Shown here piece after piece: positions 49,281 through 60,639 of a stretch of DNA of 64,000 nucleotides (within the stretch, counting starts at the first letter, position 1; every line of letters starts with the position of its first letter). The position numbers and the translations under genes are program-made. The stretch is from Physcomitrium patens. Taxonomy: Eukaryota > Streptophyta > Bryopsida > Funariales > Funariaceae. The stretch spans positions 2,909,426 to 2,973,425 of the forward strand of contig NC_037261.1 in assembly GCF_000002425.4 (NCBI RefSeq), written 5' to 3'. The notes beneath the pieces are model-generated. The model did no database searches. It saw only the letters and a list, made by a program, of their open reading frames with translations, and had not been told where the DNA came from.

Positions 49281-49440
49281 CGTTATCGGTCTCTTGCCAA
49301 TATTTAGCCTTCGAAGGAATTCACCTCCCATTTACAACTGCATTCTCTAATAGCCCGACTTGCAGATCACGCCTCATAAACTATAATAAACTAACTGTTT
49401 ATTATATAAGCAACTTATTCTACATTAATTTATAGAATTA
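48350..49440. other. Gene-like island by composition, no supported gene
   Basis: Composition is near 43-45 percent GC between AT-rich flanks. The plus-strand frames at 48546-48749 and 49169-49435 are Ser-, Phe- and Leu-rich without domains. I cannot support an exon structure. Confidence 0.3.
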
Positions 49441-49599
49441 CAGAATTTATTATTGATGACCATGGTTCATACCTACTCATCATGACTTTGTGAATATTGG
49501 TTGTTTTATGTAGATCAAGTACTTCTTGGATAAATTATTATTGGAGAAGTACATTTTAGTGTGAAATGAGGTGAAGGACTATGCTGCAAGAACTATATG

Positions 49600-51390
49600 T
49601 TTAGAGAACCTTTTCAAGAAGATTCATATTTGAAAATGACAAATTTTCTTATAGTAGGTATTATTTTCAATAATAGTAATGAATTGAAAGAAGATATTTC
49701 TTGAGATGTAATCAATAACTATTATGAAATGCCTATTATCAAGTCTGACTAGATGAGATACATTGTAAAGTGTTGCAATGACACTTGCAAATGGAGATTG
49801 CATGCGTCACAATTTGAATCGCCAAATACAAGTGAGTTTTTCATTTGAACTTTTATCTCTGAACATACATCCATTAGTATTGAATACTTGGGCAACTAAC
49901 ATGCAAGTACTAGTTAGATAGCAAGCAACATAAAGAATAAATTGGACAATATACCATACTATAGAACTGCATATATTTAAAAAGATATTTGTTGTGATGA
50001 GTGCATATTAGTATTATACATGATGGCATGGCATAGAAGAGAAAAAGTTATTTCTAAGCTAATTGGCTCCTATGAAGATAGCTACACCAACTTGAAAGTA
50101 TATTGTCATAAAAAAATAAAAAAAAAAAAAAAAAAAAAAAAAAATGAATCTCGAGAGTTTTACAAAATTAGAAGTCAATGAAAAAAAAAAAAAATTCATA
50201 TATTTGTTACTTAAAATTTAAGTTTACATAGCTTGCAACATTTTCAACTCATCATTGGAATAAATGACATCTACTTGAAAAAAAATATTGTAGAATATTT
50301 CTTGCTACTACAATAATTGATGTAAAGGAGTAACTATTTCTTGTTACATTTAACATTGTGAATGTTAAAAATAATAACAATTGGCTATGGTTCTTATAAA
50401 AGCTAAAGATAGTAATTTTGCATTCCATCTATTGAACTCTAAACTTTCAAAATTTATATTTTTATCTAACCAACAAAAGGATCTAATTGATGTTATCAAC
50501 CATGTATTTTTAACATGCAAACATGTATTTTGCATGTGCCATTCAATAGACAACTTATAATATCAATTTAAAAATCCTATACTTATACAATATTTTTGAG
50601 TAGTAGCATATGTACCAACTATTGTAGATTTCAATATTGAATTTTCCAAAGTTTGGGTTGTATCCAAAGAAGTTGTAGAGTACTTGATGAGCATTGGACC
50701 ATAGTATTGCTCATTGTTACAATTTGAAAGATATTGATTTGGCCACATGATTTCAAATATTACAAAATCTTTGAATTCTTGGATCTTGAAAGCATATGAG
50801 ATGTAATTAATTCCAATGCTAGAAACAATTTGATGGGAACTCATGGTATAATACAATGAATAATGTATCATCGCAAATACAATTAATAGATCATTGTCAA
50901 GTAATGTAAATTAGGAGATTAAGTAGTCACAGACATTTGCACACACCTATTACATCATTCCATCATCTGATACTATCTTAGAATGTTTGTCAAAGCAATC
51001 ATCAAATATTGTGGATTTATGGAATTGCTTATGCACTTGCAATCGATGGCAACTATTTGAAATTCTATATGTCCATACAATTAGCACTCTACTCTTCATA
51101 TGAAAATCAATTGCCCACTATACTTCTTACTTTCATATTATTCAAGCCCAGTAAACAATTTATGATGTATCCATCATCCTAATATCATCTATTATGTATT
51201 AGACAAAACCAAGCAACAACAAAACTGTTGTTGCTCCAATCCTACCACTATTGATACAATGTCTACCTGGCTATCCAAAGAAATATTGCATCTATACAAA
51301 GGATATAAGAATAGTGAAAAGAGTATTTAGATGTAATCAATGCAAGAATATTGGGCATAATCACTCAACTTGGAAGGAACAAATTTAATT
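49600..51390 (+). mobile_element. Mutator-like (MULE) transposase fossil
   Basis: Plus-strand remnants follow the MULE order. First is a MuDR N-terminal zinc domain (KCCNDTCKWRLHAS, about 49773-49815). Then comes a segment matching the conserved AWxxRxxA-type helix (YMMAWHRREKVISKLIGSY, about 50020-50085). The transposase core follows (LSNQQKDLIDVINHVF, then CKHVFCMCHSIDN, about 50462-50560). A SWIM zinc finger is next (IVDLWNCLCTCNRWQLF, about 51008-51060). Last are a PGxPKK-type stretch (LPGYPKKYCIYTKD, about 51270) and a C-terminal zinc knuckle (CNQCKNIGHNHSTW, about 51335). The frame has many stops and shifts and poly-A runs at 50112-50190. Terminal inverted repeats and the 9-bp duplication were not located. 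Dead copy. Confidence 0.75.
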
Positions 51391-51789
51391 TCATAGCTAA
51401 AGCACTATTAAATGTGATGTTTTGCTTTTATATGACCATTTGTGTTCACAATAAGGATTTTATAATTTCTTTCATTTGAATATTATTATTTCTATTCAAT
51501 TAAATTTATTTATGTGATCAATTTATTTTCAAAAAAATTTAACATATTTACATAATTATTTCTTATCAAAAAAAATGAACTTGAATTAGAAATTTTAACC
51601 TTACCTATTTTAGACTTCCTTCTAATTATTTGTAGAAAAATTTGAGCATAAGAACTAAACACATACTTAGAGTTTTATGTTCTGTTGATATCTTATAAAT
51701 TAAAAAATGATTATTTTATATTTTTAGAAAATACTCTCAGTAAAAAGTTATAAAAACAATAAAACAAAAATTTATCATCCTGAAAAACA

Positions 51790-51813
51790 TTGTATAGTTG
51801 TTTGTTTGTTTGT

Positions 51814-51850
<37 letters not shown>

Positions 51851-51861
51851 TTTTTTTTTCA
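51790..51861. repeat. Left arm of inverted repeat (GTTTT-rich)
   Basis: A T-rich tract of GTTTTT and GTTTT words ending in a T run. It pairs with the A-rich AAAACAAAAAC tract at 52430-52485, reading as its reverse complement with the same word order. The arms flank the 51862-52429 island. Confidence 0.7.
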
Positions 51862-52155
51862 CTTTTCTTCAAAATTATATTTTTGATTAAAACTTCTAGA
51901 TACATTTTCATGTGCAGAATAAAGTGAGGATCAAATATTATTGATTATGAATGCCTGTTATACTGTATATATATTTATATATTACAGTTCATGTTTTGTT
52001 TTTCATAAATTCAATCGCATGCAGACATTTAAACACAGTGGTAGATTTTATTTTGTTTTGTTTTATTTTATTTTTTGATTTTGCACAATTAACTCCTTCA
52101 TTCTTGTGTGCGCTGAGGTGTGAATATGGCAGTGTTTGAACCAAATTAAAATGGA

Positions 52156-52341
52156 GTGCCGATTGTGTGGAATCGTGGCTCTCGTGCGGAGGAACTGCTT
52201 GCCCCATTTGCAGGGTTCATCTCGTTGTACAAAAGTGACGACCTCGACCTTTGGGTACAGGACGACGACTCCAATGTCTCCAGACGCATCACTACTCACC
52301 TCACCACTCGCGGTGCACAGGGCGTCTCCATACAGTGGTAA
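52156..52341 (+). CDS. Protein-like open frame inside the inverted-repeat island, unknown function
   Basis: A plus-strand frame of about 60 codons reads IVWNRGSRAEELLAPFAGFI, then LYKSDDLDLWVQDDDSN, ending GVSIQW and a TAA. Codon and CpG content is like a host exon (about 52 percent GC) although everything around it is AT-rich. No ATG begins this frame; the codon at 52156 is GTG. So it is probably an exon or captured gene fragment. Not recognised. Confidence 0.35.
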   Translation: MPIVWNRGSRAEELLAPFAGFISLYKSDDLDLWVQDDDSNVSRRITTHLTTRGAQGVSIQW

Positions 52342-52429
52342 TGTGTAGTCTTTTTTATGTAGTGTTGTTCACAACACTGTCCTGCGTCATGTGTTCTTGC
52401 TACGTGATGAATGTTCGGCTCTTTGTGTT

Positions 52430-52441
52430 GAAAAAAAACAA

Positions 52442-52472
<31 letters not shown>

Positions 52473-52485
52473 GAAGTGCTAGTAG
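52430..52485. repeat. Right arm of inverted repeat (AAAAC-rich)
   Basis: Reverse complement of the word order of 51790-51861 (GAAAAAAAAC..., then AAAACAAAAACAAAAAC). Simple-sequence character means chance cannot be fully excluded. Confidence 0.7.
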
Positions 52486-52499
52486 AAGTGAAATAAGTT

Positions 52500-53875
52500 C
52501 TAAATACAAGAATTTTTATTTAAATAGTTTATATTTTTAATATTTTATAATTTTAAAAAAAATTCCTAAATTTTTATAGTTATTATATGGCCAACAATAT
52601 TTTTTAAAAAATGCTTTTTAACTTACTTGCATAAATTTTAAAATATGAAAAAAAATTGATAAGATAGTATTACAAAACTTTAAAAAACCATTTTAAGCTC
52701 TTTTAATTACTTCACAATATAACTACTTCAAAATAGAGAAGAATATTGGATGAAAATATTGTATTTGATAAAAAAAAAATGATTTAAAATACATCTTCAA
52801 AAAAATAATAATGCTTATATAACTTACTAGAAACAAAGGAGTTGCAATTAACAAAGAAGGAGCAAAACTAAAAACTAAATTACCAAAAAAATCTTTTATT
52901 TGTTCTTTAAAAATTTAAAAATTAAAAATACACAAGTTTTGAAAATACTCCTAAGCTAGAAAAACTTGAGATTGGACTATGTCTTTTCTTTAATAAGCTA
53001 CTAACAAGTCTAAGACATTAGAGGACTATGGAGAACATTTTAATGAAAATAAGCAATTTTTATGAACAACCTAGCACTAAGATTTGAAAGTCTTAAATTC
53101 ACATAGATTTTATTGATAGGTCTATATTTAGAGATAACATATACAACATCTTATATAAGTTATTATTATTAAATCTAAGTAATTACTATTATTAGAATTT
53201 TATATATATAAAAGAAAAAAATGAAACTAAATCCAAACTAGAAGCAAGTCTTGTTAATAGGTAAAATAATTTTTAAATAATACATGATAATATTTCAATA
53301 TTAGAAGATAATAATATCAAAATGCACTTTAATTTTTTATCTAGTAGTTTAAATGTTTACTCATAAGATATGGTATGACTACATTGGTAAATTATAAATG
53401 TACACTTTCATTTCTTGTTATCTTTATGATTCCATTATATAATATGAGTATCAAACTATATGAAATATATATAGTGAAATATTCTTTCTCATCCTCATTC
53501 CTTTTTTTTCAACCAACATAATAAGCATTAAACAAAACAAAAAACAAAAATCTTAGACTTTGATATTCAATTTTCTTAGCTATAAAAATTGCCAAATGAA
53601 GATCACATACCTTAATTTAAAAGTTTACAACAATAATAACATGAAATTATTATCTTTTACATATTTGATCACCTTAGCCTTCTCTTTAAGTATGAGGGAC
53701 TTGTATCATTCTTTTTTTCATATCTAGTAGTTTGTAATGATGTGTAGTAATAAGTTGAACAACAATAAAGAAGAAAAGAAATAATCTTCATCTAATACAA
53801 CAAATAATACAATGTTTATTTGATTGCATGACAATTGTTGTCCATGTTGATGAGACATTACCAATTCTCAATGTT
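52500..53875. other. AT-rich stretch, nothing recognisable
   Basis: No open frame, terminal repeat or domain remnant identified. Probably decayed repeats. Confidence 0.35.
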
Positions 53876-53877
53876 GT

Positions 53878-54930
53878 CAACTTGTAGGTGGTAATTGATT
53901 GAAAGAGGTGTATTATTCAACAAACAACTATATATGGGATACTACTACACTAATTGATATAATTTCAAATATACATGTATTACAATTTGTTAAATAGCAT
54001 CTTGAAAAAAATAACAACCATATTTGTCTAAATAAGTATGACCAAATCAAAGAAGAACTTTGTTATGGTACAACTATCTTAAAATCTGATTTTGTATACA
54101 CATATTCATTTTTCACATGTATTTATTAATCTTTTTTAAAACTATTATAAAATAATTAATAAATATATAATTTAAACCTCAAAATACTCTTATTTCTTTC
54201 TCAATGTTTTTCTTAAAAAATTAACCGAAATCCTTTTATTTGAAGAATATTAAATTATTAAAAAGGTTGTACATTGTTGACTATTAGTATAGCTTTCTCA
54301 AAAACTAATAACTAGAACCATAAGCTCTTTCTAAATGGTCACATTTGAAATCTGAAAAGGTACAAGTCATCTAATTTTGAAAGCTCATAAACATAATTCA
54401 TATACTATCTAAAATATTGGCTATAAATTTTTGAATGTTTCAAAAAAAAAATACTTTTTACAAGTAAATAGCCTCTTGCATTTCAAAAAAAAAAAAAAAA
54501 AAAAAAAAAAAATAGTTGATCCCTAGTTATTGTGAGGAACAACTATGCATTTCAAATATTATTATTCTAACAATTTAACATGGTGTAATTGAATAACTTA
54601 CCTCACTAGTATTACATTCTTTTAAGTATCATTTTTCAATGATATATAATTTTTGACAACCTTGCATTAATGATTACATCACGTTCTATGATATGGAAAA
54701 TTGAACATTATAATTATGTAATCAAAGAATGTAAGGATGCATTAAAGCAAGAAAGACAGAAAAGAAAGAGAAAAATAGAATCAAAAAAACAAACATACAA
54801 GGATTAAAGGAAGAAAGACCAACATGCTTGCTGGGGCTGATGCACAAAATAACTATTAAATTTCACAATGAGCTTTTGCTGATATGCTTTAACTGGAATG
54901 GAAAGAAATACAACACTTACAAGAGAAGCT
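53878..54930 (+). repeat. Repeat A, copy 1 (about 1.05 kb)
   Basis: Aligns throughout with 62317-63339, from ACTTGTAGGTGGTAATTG to ACACTTACAAGAGAAGCT. It includes a poly-A expansion at 54487-54511. Identity is high in blocks. A short frame near its end is kept in both copies (VIKECKDALKQERQKR at about 54718-54770). Confidence 0.85.
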
Positions 54931-55334
54931 AACCTCAATAAATAGAAACAAGGGGACATTAGCTTCATTGAAGACTTGTAGCCTTCGATGAACTTGCTGC
55001 TGCCATAATTCTAGATTGGAATCCATGAAAGATTATAGCAATCAGTGTTGATGCCAATTCTAACCAAAGAAACCAAGTGTTCATGCTCAAAGGCCCTTCA
55101 GCAGATTGTCAACAATGTGGAATTGTTAGAACATGTTCGTCTCTGCGGCTTGAAGCAAAAGAATGCAACCAAAAGATTCATTTTTATTACATGTATGTAA
55201 AAATGAAAAAAATAACAGCTAAATAGCAACACTGTTGGCTATTGACAACGTATACCGACAATCACCAAATTCTTGCATTTTTGCGAAATTGAAAAAATAC
55301 TCTCGAGAATGTCTCAGTGCCTTGAGAAGCTTGA

Positions 55335-55530
55335 TTATCCGCAAGATAACCTCGTGGCAATCTCCTGGTCGAATTTAGATAACACAACCACGTTAAGATC
55401 TAGGATGTGAGGTTTATTCTGCGAGATTGATGACCCCTGGGTAAAGATAGAATTTCTCGACGTGCTGTACAGACTTGATTGCTTGGGCTTTGTGGCAATA
55501 TTGCCGTCAGTGTACAGTTGCAGCAAGTCA
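55335..55530 (-). CDS. Protein-like open frame, minus strand, unknown
   Basis: The minus-strand frame reads LLQLYTDGNIATKPKQSSLY, then GSSISQNKPHILDLNVVVL, ending in a stop at 55335. Composition is close to host exons. There is no clear start. It could be the last exon of a gene or a captured fragment between repeats A and C. Confidence 0.3.
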
Positions 55531-55639
55531 AAGGTTTGAGAAAAAGAGACAAATGAGTTAAATTCAATGGACTGGGATGCAGGATGAGGGAAACCAATGC
55601 AAGAATTTATTAGTATTCATATTATATTATATCATCTTG

Positions 55640-55940
55640 CAGGGGTGGGAGGTAGGTGCTGAGGTTTCCGGAGGTGGACGTTGAAAATCAATCTGTAGAG
55701 ATGGAGCAAGACCAAGAGATTGGGGTGGATTGGGGTAGAGTGGAGTAGTTTGGTGGGGTCGAGTGCCCAGAGATTTGTGTTACTGTGTGTTACGTGGACA
55801 TCACTCGCTCTGGCCACCTGTGCAACACTGCGACGTCGATGCAAGTTTGTAGGAATTTGTTTCTGAAAGAAGATAATTTGGAAATTCATGTAGAATTTTT
55901 TATATCTATATTCTAAGACATCAAATTTACTGGCCCCGCT
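55640..55940 (+). repeat. Repeat C, copy 1
   Basis: Begins AGGGGTGGGAGGT and contains GGTGGGGTCGAGTGCC and CTCTGGCCACCTGTGC. It matches 61528-61800 directly and 63358-63680 in inverse orientation. Unusually G-rich on the plus strand. Confidence 0.8.
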
Positions 55941-55989
55941 TCCACCCTAGTTTTCATACTTCCACCTCCACTCCTCAAGTTCCTATCTC

Positions 55990-56315
55990 CGCTCCTTTCA
56001 TAGTCTGGTTTGGGACAGGATGGTTGCATTCAGCAGAGGATTTGGAATTGTGTGTGTTTTGAAGTTTGCTATTGCACTTGTTAGAGTCTTCCTTATAAGT
56101 TGCATTTGATTGGTAGCTCTTCTCGCAGATAAGTAATTGGTATTTTTCTTCCTCCATGCAATGGAGGATCCATTGCATGCTTGAAGTGAATCCCAACCAA
56201 GGAAACCAAGGTAATCAATCGTTATTCTTACTGCAAAAAGCAATGTAACTTCTAGCATGTGTGTTTTAATTTGGTGTGTGTTGTAGAGTTTCATTTTGAA
56301 GAAACCACAATTGGC
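55990..56315 (+). repeat. Repeat D, copy 1
   Basis: Contains GATTGGTAGCTCTTCTCGCA and ends near GGTGTGTGTTGTAGAGTTTC. It matches 63690-64000 directly. This copy has lost several CpGs relative to copy 2 and carries a small local duplication (ATGCAATGGAGGATCCATTG). Confidence 0.8.
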
Positions 56316-56399
56316 CAAAAAAGCAACATAATCAAAAAATGAAGAGTATGGTTGCTAAAGAGGTCAATGTATTGGAAAACAAGTTTTTTTAGCTACAAT

Positions 56400-56840
56400 A
56401 AGGACTGTGCAGCTAAAATCTCCTATAATACTTAGTAAAGGTCCTATTCTCACTCTAAATCTCTCATCTTGCTTTACAATAGAAGTTTGTTTGAGACCAA
56501 AAAATCACAAATCTTTGCATTATTAATTTGAGGAGCCTCATTTTATTTTATAAACAAAGACTTTGTTAAAAAATAAGAAATCTTTAGTTAAAAAAATAAA
56601 CTTATGCATGTAGAAGTAATAGATGATTGTTTGTTGTCTTTAGGAGATGTTATTCATGAAATTGTTCTTTTAATTGTAGTAACTAAAGATTGCAATAGCT
56701 TAGTAATATCTAATGTGATAAGATCTCCCTCCAATCTAGTTATTTTAGAATTATTGTGGCTAGAGAAGTATAATCCTTAAATAGATTGGATTTCTCATAA
56801 ACTTGAATTCTTTTGTAGTTTAATCTAATTTTTTGTTGTT
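56400..56840 (+). pseudogene. Chromovirus-like protease fragment
   Basis: Plus-strand remnants parallel the protease part of the young chromovirus (compare VEVIDGRPLL and VILGLSWLED there). No LTR was found nearby. A small, old, broken fragment. Confidence 0.45.
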
Positions 56841-56849
56841 TATTTTTTA

Positions 56850-58085
56850 CTTTTTATAATTTAATATAAATTATTTTTTGGTTTTTAATAATAATATAAC
56901 TAATTTTAATTTAATAAAAATTCTATTTTCATATTAATAACAAACAAAATATGAGGTTCTTTCTTATTCTTCTTCTGTATACTAATTAATATTTATAAGG
57001 TTTAAATAAATAATATATGTAGATATTTATTTCAATAATTAAATACTAATTTTTACTATTAATAGAAAATACTAAATCAACTAATATAATTTCTTCTAAG
57101 ACTTATTAATACTTTATTTATATGAATTTTTGTCTAATAAGACTCTTTTAATTCATAAATCTTTTAAAATTTTAATAAATACTTAAATAATAAATTATAT
57201 TTTTTAATAATAATATTTTATATATAAATAAGTAAAAATTATATTTTTAATAATTTTACTAACTAAAATATAATGATAGAACTTACATGCAAAATTATGA
57301 GTTTTTATAATTATAAAAAAAATTATAGATAAATAATGTCATATTACGAATATAAGAAAAAATGATAAAATTAATGCTTACTTTATTTCAGTTTTTTCCA
57401 CTACCTCAATTAAAACTATTATAATTAATTAAGAATACACAAAGATAACTATAATTCTCTTAATAATTATACCACTTTCAATAATTTAAATAAATAGAAT
57501 TATATCATTTAAAAAATTAACATTTGTTTTTTTAGAAAAACTTGATGATAGTTAGTTTTAGAAAAAATAATGTGTTTTCTAGCAATAATTAAAATCAGAT
57601 AAATATTTATTGTAGATGGTGTATGTTCTAGAATTTGAAGTTTAAGAAAAATTAATGGCCATCTTGTCTTGCAATTCCTTACAAATATGATCTAAAGATG
57701 GTTTAGATTTTTGATGCTACAAATTTAAAGCAAGATTTAAATCATATTTTGTCTAAAGAGAGAATGGATACTATCAAATATTTGAATAATTATATTAATT
57801 AGAAAACATTTATTTTGAATTAATAGGAATTTTTTACAAAGACAAGACTTGTAAGGCATTTTTGCACCTCCTTGCTTCTAATAATATTTGAAAAACTCTC
57901 AAAAAGATTATTTCTTAGTTGACCAAAAAGTAGCTTTAAAAGTAGCATCAATAATATATAATAAGTTTGAAATACAACATTACTTATCTCACTAAAGATT
58001 GATTTTTAGGTTCTTATGAGTTGTATGTGTATGTTAGAACTAAGTCTTTACATTGATGCAAAATCTTGGTAGCAAATTTTGGACA
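56850..58085. other. AT-rich stretch, nothing recognisable
   Basis: Extremely AT-rich with no recognisable domain. Probably further decayed repeat sequence. Confidence 0.35.
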
Positions 58086-58087
58086 CA

Positions 58088-58240
58088 ATGTTTGAAACAA
58101 AATCCTATCATGATTGGTATAATAAGAGAAGTATCCAAGATGTAAAATTGTTGGAAGATATGGCGGCTAAGAAGATTTCATTGTTTGAAGAGTTAATATC
58201 TATAGTAGAGATGGAAGGTTTGACGTTGAAGTACAAATAA
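58088..58240 (+). CDS. Short open frame with charged, protein-like sequence
   Basis: An ATG-started frame of 50 codons reads MFETKSYHDWYNKRSIQDVK, then an acidic-hydrophobic helix (LLEDMAAKKISLFEEL), and ends in TAA. It looks like the C-terminal end of a real protein within otherwise decayed sequence. Not recognised. Confidence 0.25.
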   Translation: MFETKSYHDWYNKRSIQDVKLLEDMAAKKISLFEELISIVEMEGLTLKYK

Positions 58241-58540
58241 GTCTCTGACTAAGTTGTCACAAATACTACAATGGAATGTGTTAACATATCTTGTGAGTTA
58301 TTTTTAACTTCTTCTTTTCCAAGAATTTTTGGTTCTCTATGCAAAGTGCCATGATCTCTCAGAATTAAGAGATTGAATAAAGTCTTATCTTTGGCTATTG
58401 TGTTCACCGTCTGTCCTTGTAACTGCAACTAGAGTACAAACTTCTCTCGTCCTTTTAGAAGGTCTTCTTTTGTCAATGATAAACCGATACTTGAGCAGTC
58501 CCATTGATAAGGGTGGTGGTATAGTGTACTCATCTAGGTC

Positions 58541-58990
58541 GTTAGAATTTAGGTCCATATATATCTCACACAATGGAGATATTATGAATCTGTGAAGATT
58601 CAGAGACGTTGTTCTTCAGTTAAGCGTGCGTCCCGTGCTGCGATTGTGCCAAAATAGACGACAGAGCGAGTCGAGCACGACGTACTATGGCTACTTTGGG
58701 CACAGAATGAATCCACGGGATTCCAAGAACGCATTCTGAGCAGGCAAGACTCTTGCAAGAGAATCCGCCTTACGACTCAGCAATCAACATGGTCATTGGC
58801 GACCTCAGCCATCAAAGACAAGTGAAAGTGTTGCAACAGCACAGGAGAAAATCGCAACGCCAAGCAGAACGTCAACAACTCAAAAATCAGCACTCGAAAT
58901 CTCAGTTTTGTTTGTTGGCAAGCCAACAGCAGTCTCAAACGCATCTGTTGAAATCGCAACTTTTGACATTTCAACATCAATAATATGAGT
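58541..58990 (+). repeat. Repeat E, copy 2 (CpG-rich)
   Basis: Partner of 47342-48345. It keeps CpGs (for example GTGCGTCCCGTGCTGCGATT) that are TG or CA in copy 1. It has about 150 bp of Gln-rich coding-like sequence (KVLQQHRRKSQRQAERQQL, within 58753-58983) not present in copy 1. That frame has no ATG start. Confidence 0.75.
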
Positions 58991-59190
58991 AGCAAGAACG
59001 ATCACTCCTTCAATTCAGCACTTGAACTATCAAATTTAGAAACGAGATTCACGAATTTTAGAGTTGGAAGGTGAAACGGAGAGTCTGCCCGCAAGCGGTG
59101 CCGCACTGGTCCAACTTTGAAACATGATTCACAAAACTGATTAACATGTACGAATCTCTTAGACACTAGTGAACTAGAATTTGGTAGCTT

Positions 59191-59460
59191 TTGGAATGCG
59201 CGGTGTTTAAAGTGTGTTTTAGGTATGTGTTTCTGCCTCAGTGGACGTTGTGTACATTCCCACTAGAAGATCCTTCCAAGTTCGTGTACTGTATGGTGCC
59301 CCGTGCAATATATCACAACCCAAAATCACCAGCTTTTCAAATATGTGACCAGTGCATGGGATATCCCTGCACTCCAGAAACATTGTTTTGGCACAACCTA
59401 GAGGCTTTCCAACAACTACGAGTGGATTGCTGTCCGAGTTTAGATGCGTGCATAATGTGA
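59191..59460 (+). CDS. Protein-like open frame, unknown
   Basis: A plus-strand frame of about 90 codons reads FLPQWTLCTFPLEDPSKF, then CDQCMGYPCTPETLFWHNLE, ending in a stop at 59460. It is Cys-rich (a CX2CX4C pattern). There is no ATG at the start, so an exon or fragment. No family recognised. Confidence 0.3.
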   Translation: MECAVFKVCFRYVFLPQWTLCTFPLEDPSKFVYCMVPRAIYHNPKSPAFQICDQCMGYPCTPETLFWHNLEAFQQLRVDCCPSLDACIM

Positions 59461-59609
59461 TGCCACACGTTGGCTCTTACATCAAGTTGAATACAGTAGT
59501 GGAGATTTTAAAACTGGAGAGTCGTAGACCAAGACGTTATGATGCCAGAACAAATACTATTCGGCAAACTAACTTCTGCATAAAAGATGCATACACCACT
59601 GGATAAGGT

Positions 59610-60165
59610 GAACATTGCGCTTGTTTGAGTGGAAAATTACAATTTAGAGTGCAAGCTCAGTAGAATGATGCATTAACACATTCTAGAGATAAAGAAACTA
59701 AAGCCAAAACATAGATGAGCCGGCTCAGATTACTGACTTGGGTCCGATTTGCTTTGACACTAAATTTATTGTATCTTATGTGATATCTAATTTAGTACTT
59801 TGTGCGGAGTGTGCAGTATACTAACCAAGTGATCCAAGATAGCTCCTCGTCATCAGTGTATTGCAATATGCTCTGGATGGATGACACAAATCACCAACAC
59901 AATCCGAGAACACAAGACTTAACCCAGCAAGTATGGGTGCAATTCAAAAGAATTGATCACAATGCCATGTACACATAAACTCTCCTTGAATTGATCAAGA
60001 CACATCCTATGCAGCATAGGTACTGTGGAGCGTATCCAGTTGGCAGCACTAGGATTATTGTGGACTTACGTTGACACCTTTTGACAAACCAAAACTTTTG
60101 CTACGAGGAACATATCTAACAGCACTTTTGGTAAATGATTATACGCACGATATGCATCCAAGCAC
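59610..60165. other. No gene seen
   Basis: Ordinary to AT-rich unique-looking sequence between two gene-like frames. It may be intron or intergenic. Confidence 0.3.
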
Positions 60166-60166
60166 A

Positions 60167-60621
60167 TTATCTTTGATATCCTTGAAGATCTTTTTCTTCA
60201 CCTACACAAGTCCAACATTGACACAAATCAGCATCACTATGTTGCAGATATCTCAATGCAGGTGAAACATTTATAAACTCCTCGACTTGGTGAGAAGTAT
60301 TAGGATTCAAAAAAGTGGTGATCACACTCACATCGCCTTTCTTTGGCAGTGGCTTCCATTCTGCACCCTTGTTCTTGGCAACCATGCGCTCCTTGATAGC
60401 CCCATCTTCATTCCTCTTCTTGGCACATGGATTCCCCTGTTGCAACAAGAAGAAACAACAGACTCAGAACTAGAACCTGCCTCTTCATTCTTCACAAAAT
60501 CCATGACATCCATGTGGCAATTTACACACCGTAACTGGAATGGCTGAAACTTTACCTCCTACAAATCACTCACCGTGGCACGATCTTGCTCCAATTTTTC
60601 GGAGTTCCCCTTCATCGCCAT
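60167..60621 (-). pseudogene. Minus-strand gene remnant with paired cysteines, unknown function
   Basis: An ATG at 60621 opens MAMKGNSEKLEQDRAT. A 15-nt segment then follows (60559-60573) that begins GTGAGT, ends TTGTAG and contains a stop. After it the same frame continues with FQPFQLRCVNCHMDVMDFV, and a neighbouring frame carries KKRNEDGAIKERMVAKNKGA and CQCWTC before a stop at 60167. Cys pairs suggest metal binding. The two frames are shifted by one relative to each other, so the locus is broken or spliced in a way I cannot see. Composition is like a host gene. No family recognised. Confidence 0.35.
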
Positions 60622-60639
60622 GTTCCAACCAGCGACTAG

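Noticed and set aside
50563-50871. Minus-strand frame of 102 codons
   Set aside because: Opposite strand of the MULE transposase core; the plus-strand remnants explain the region.
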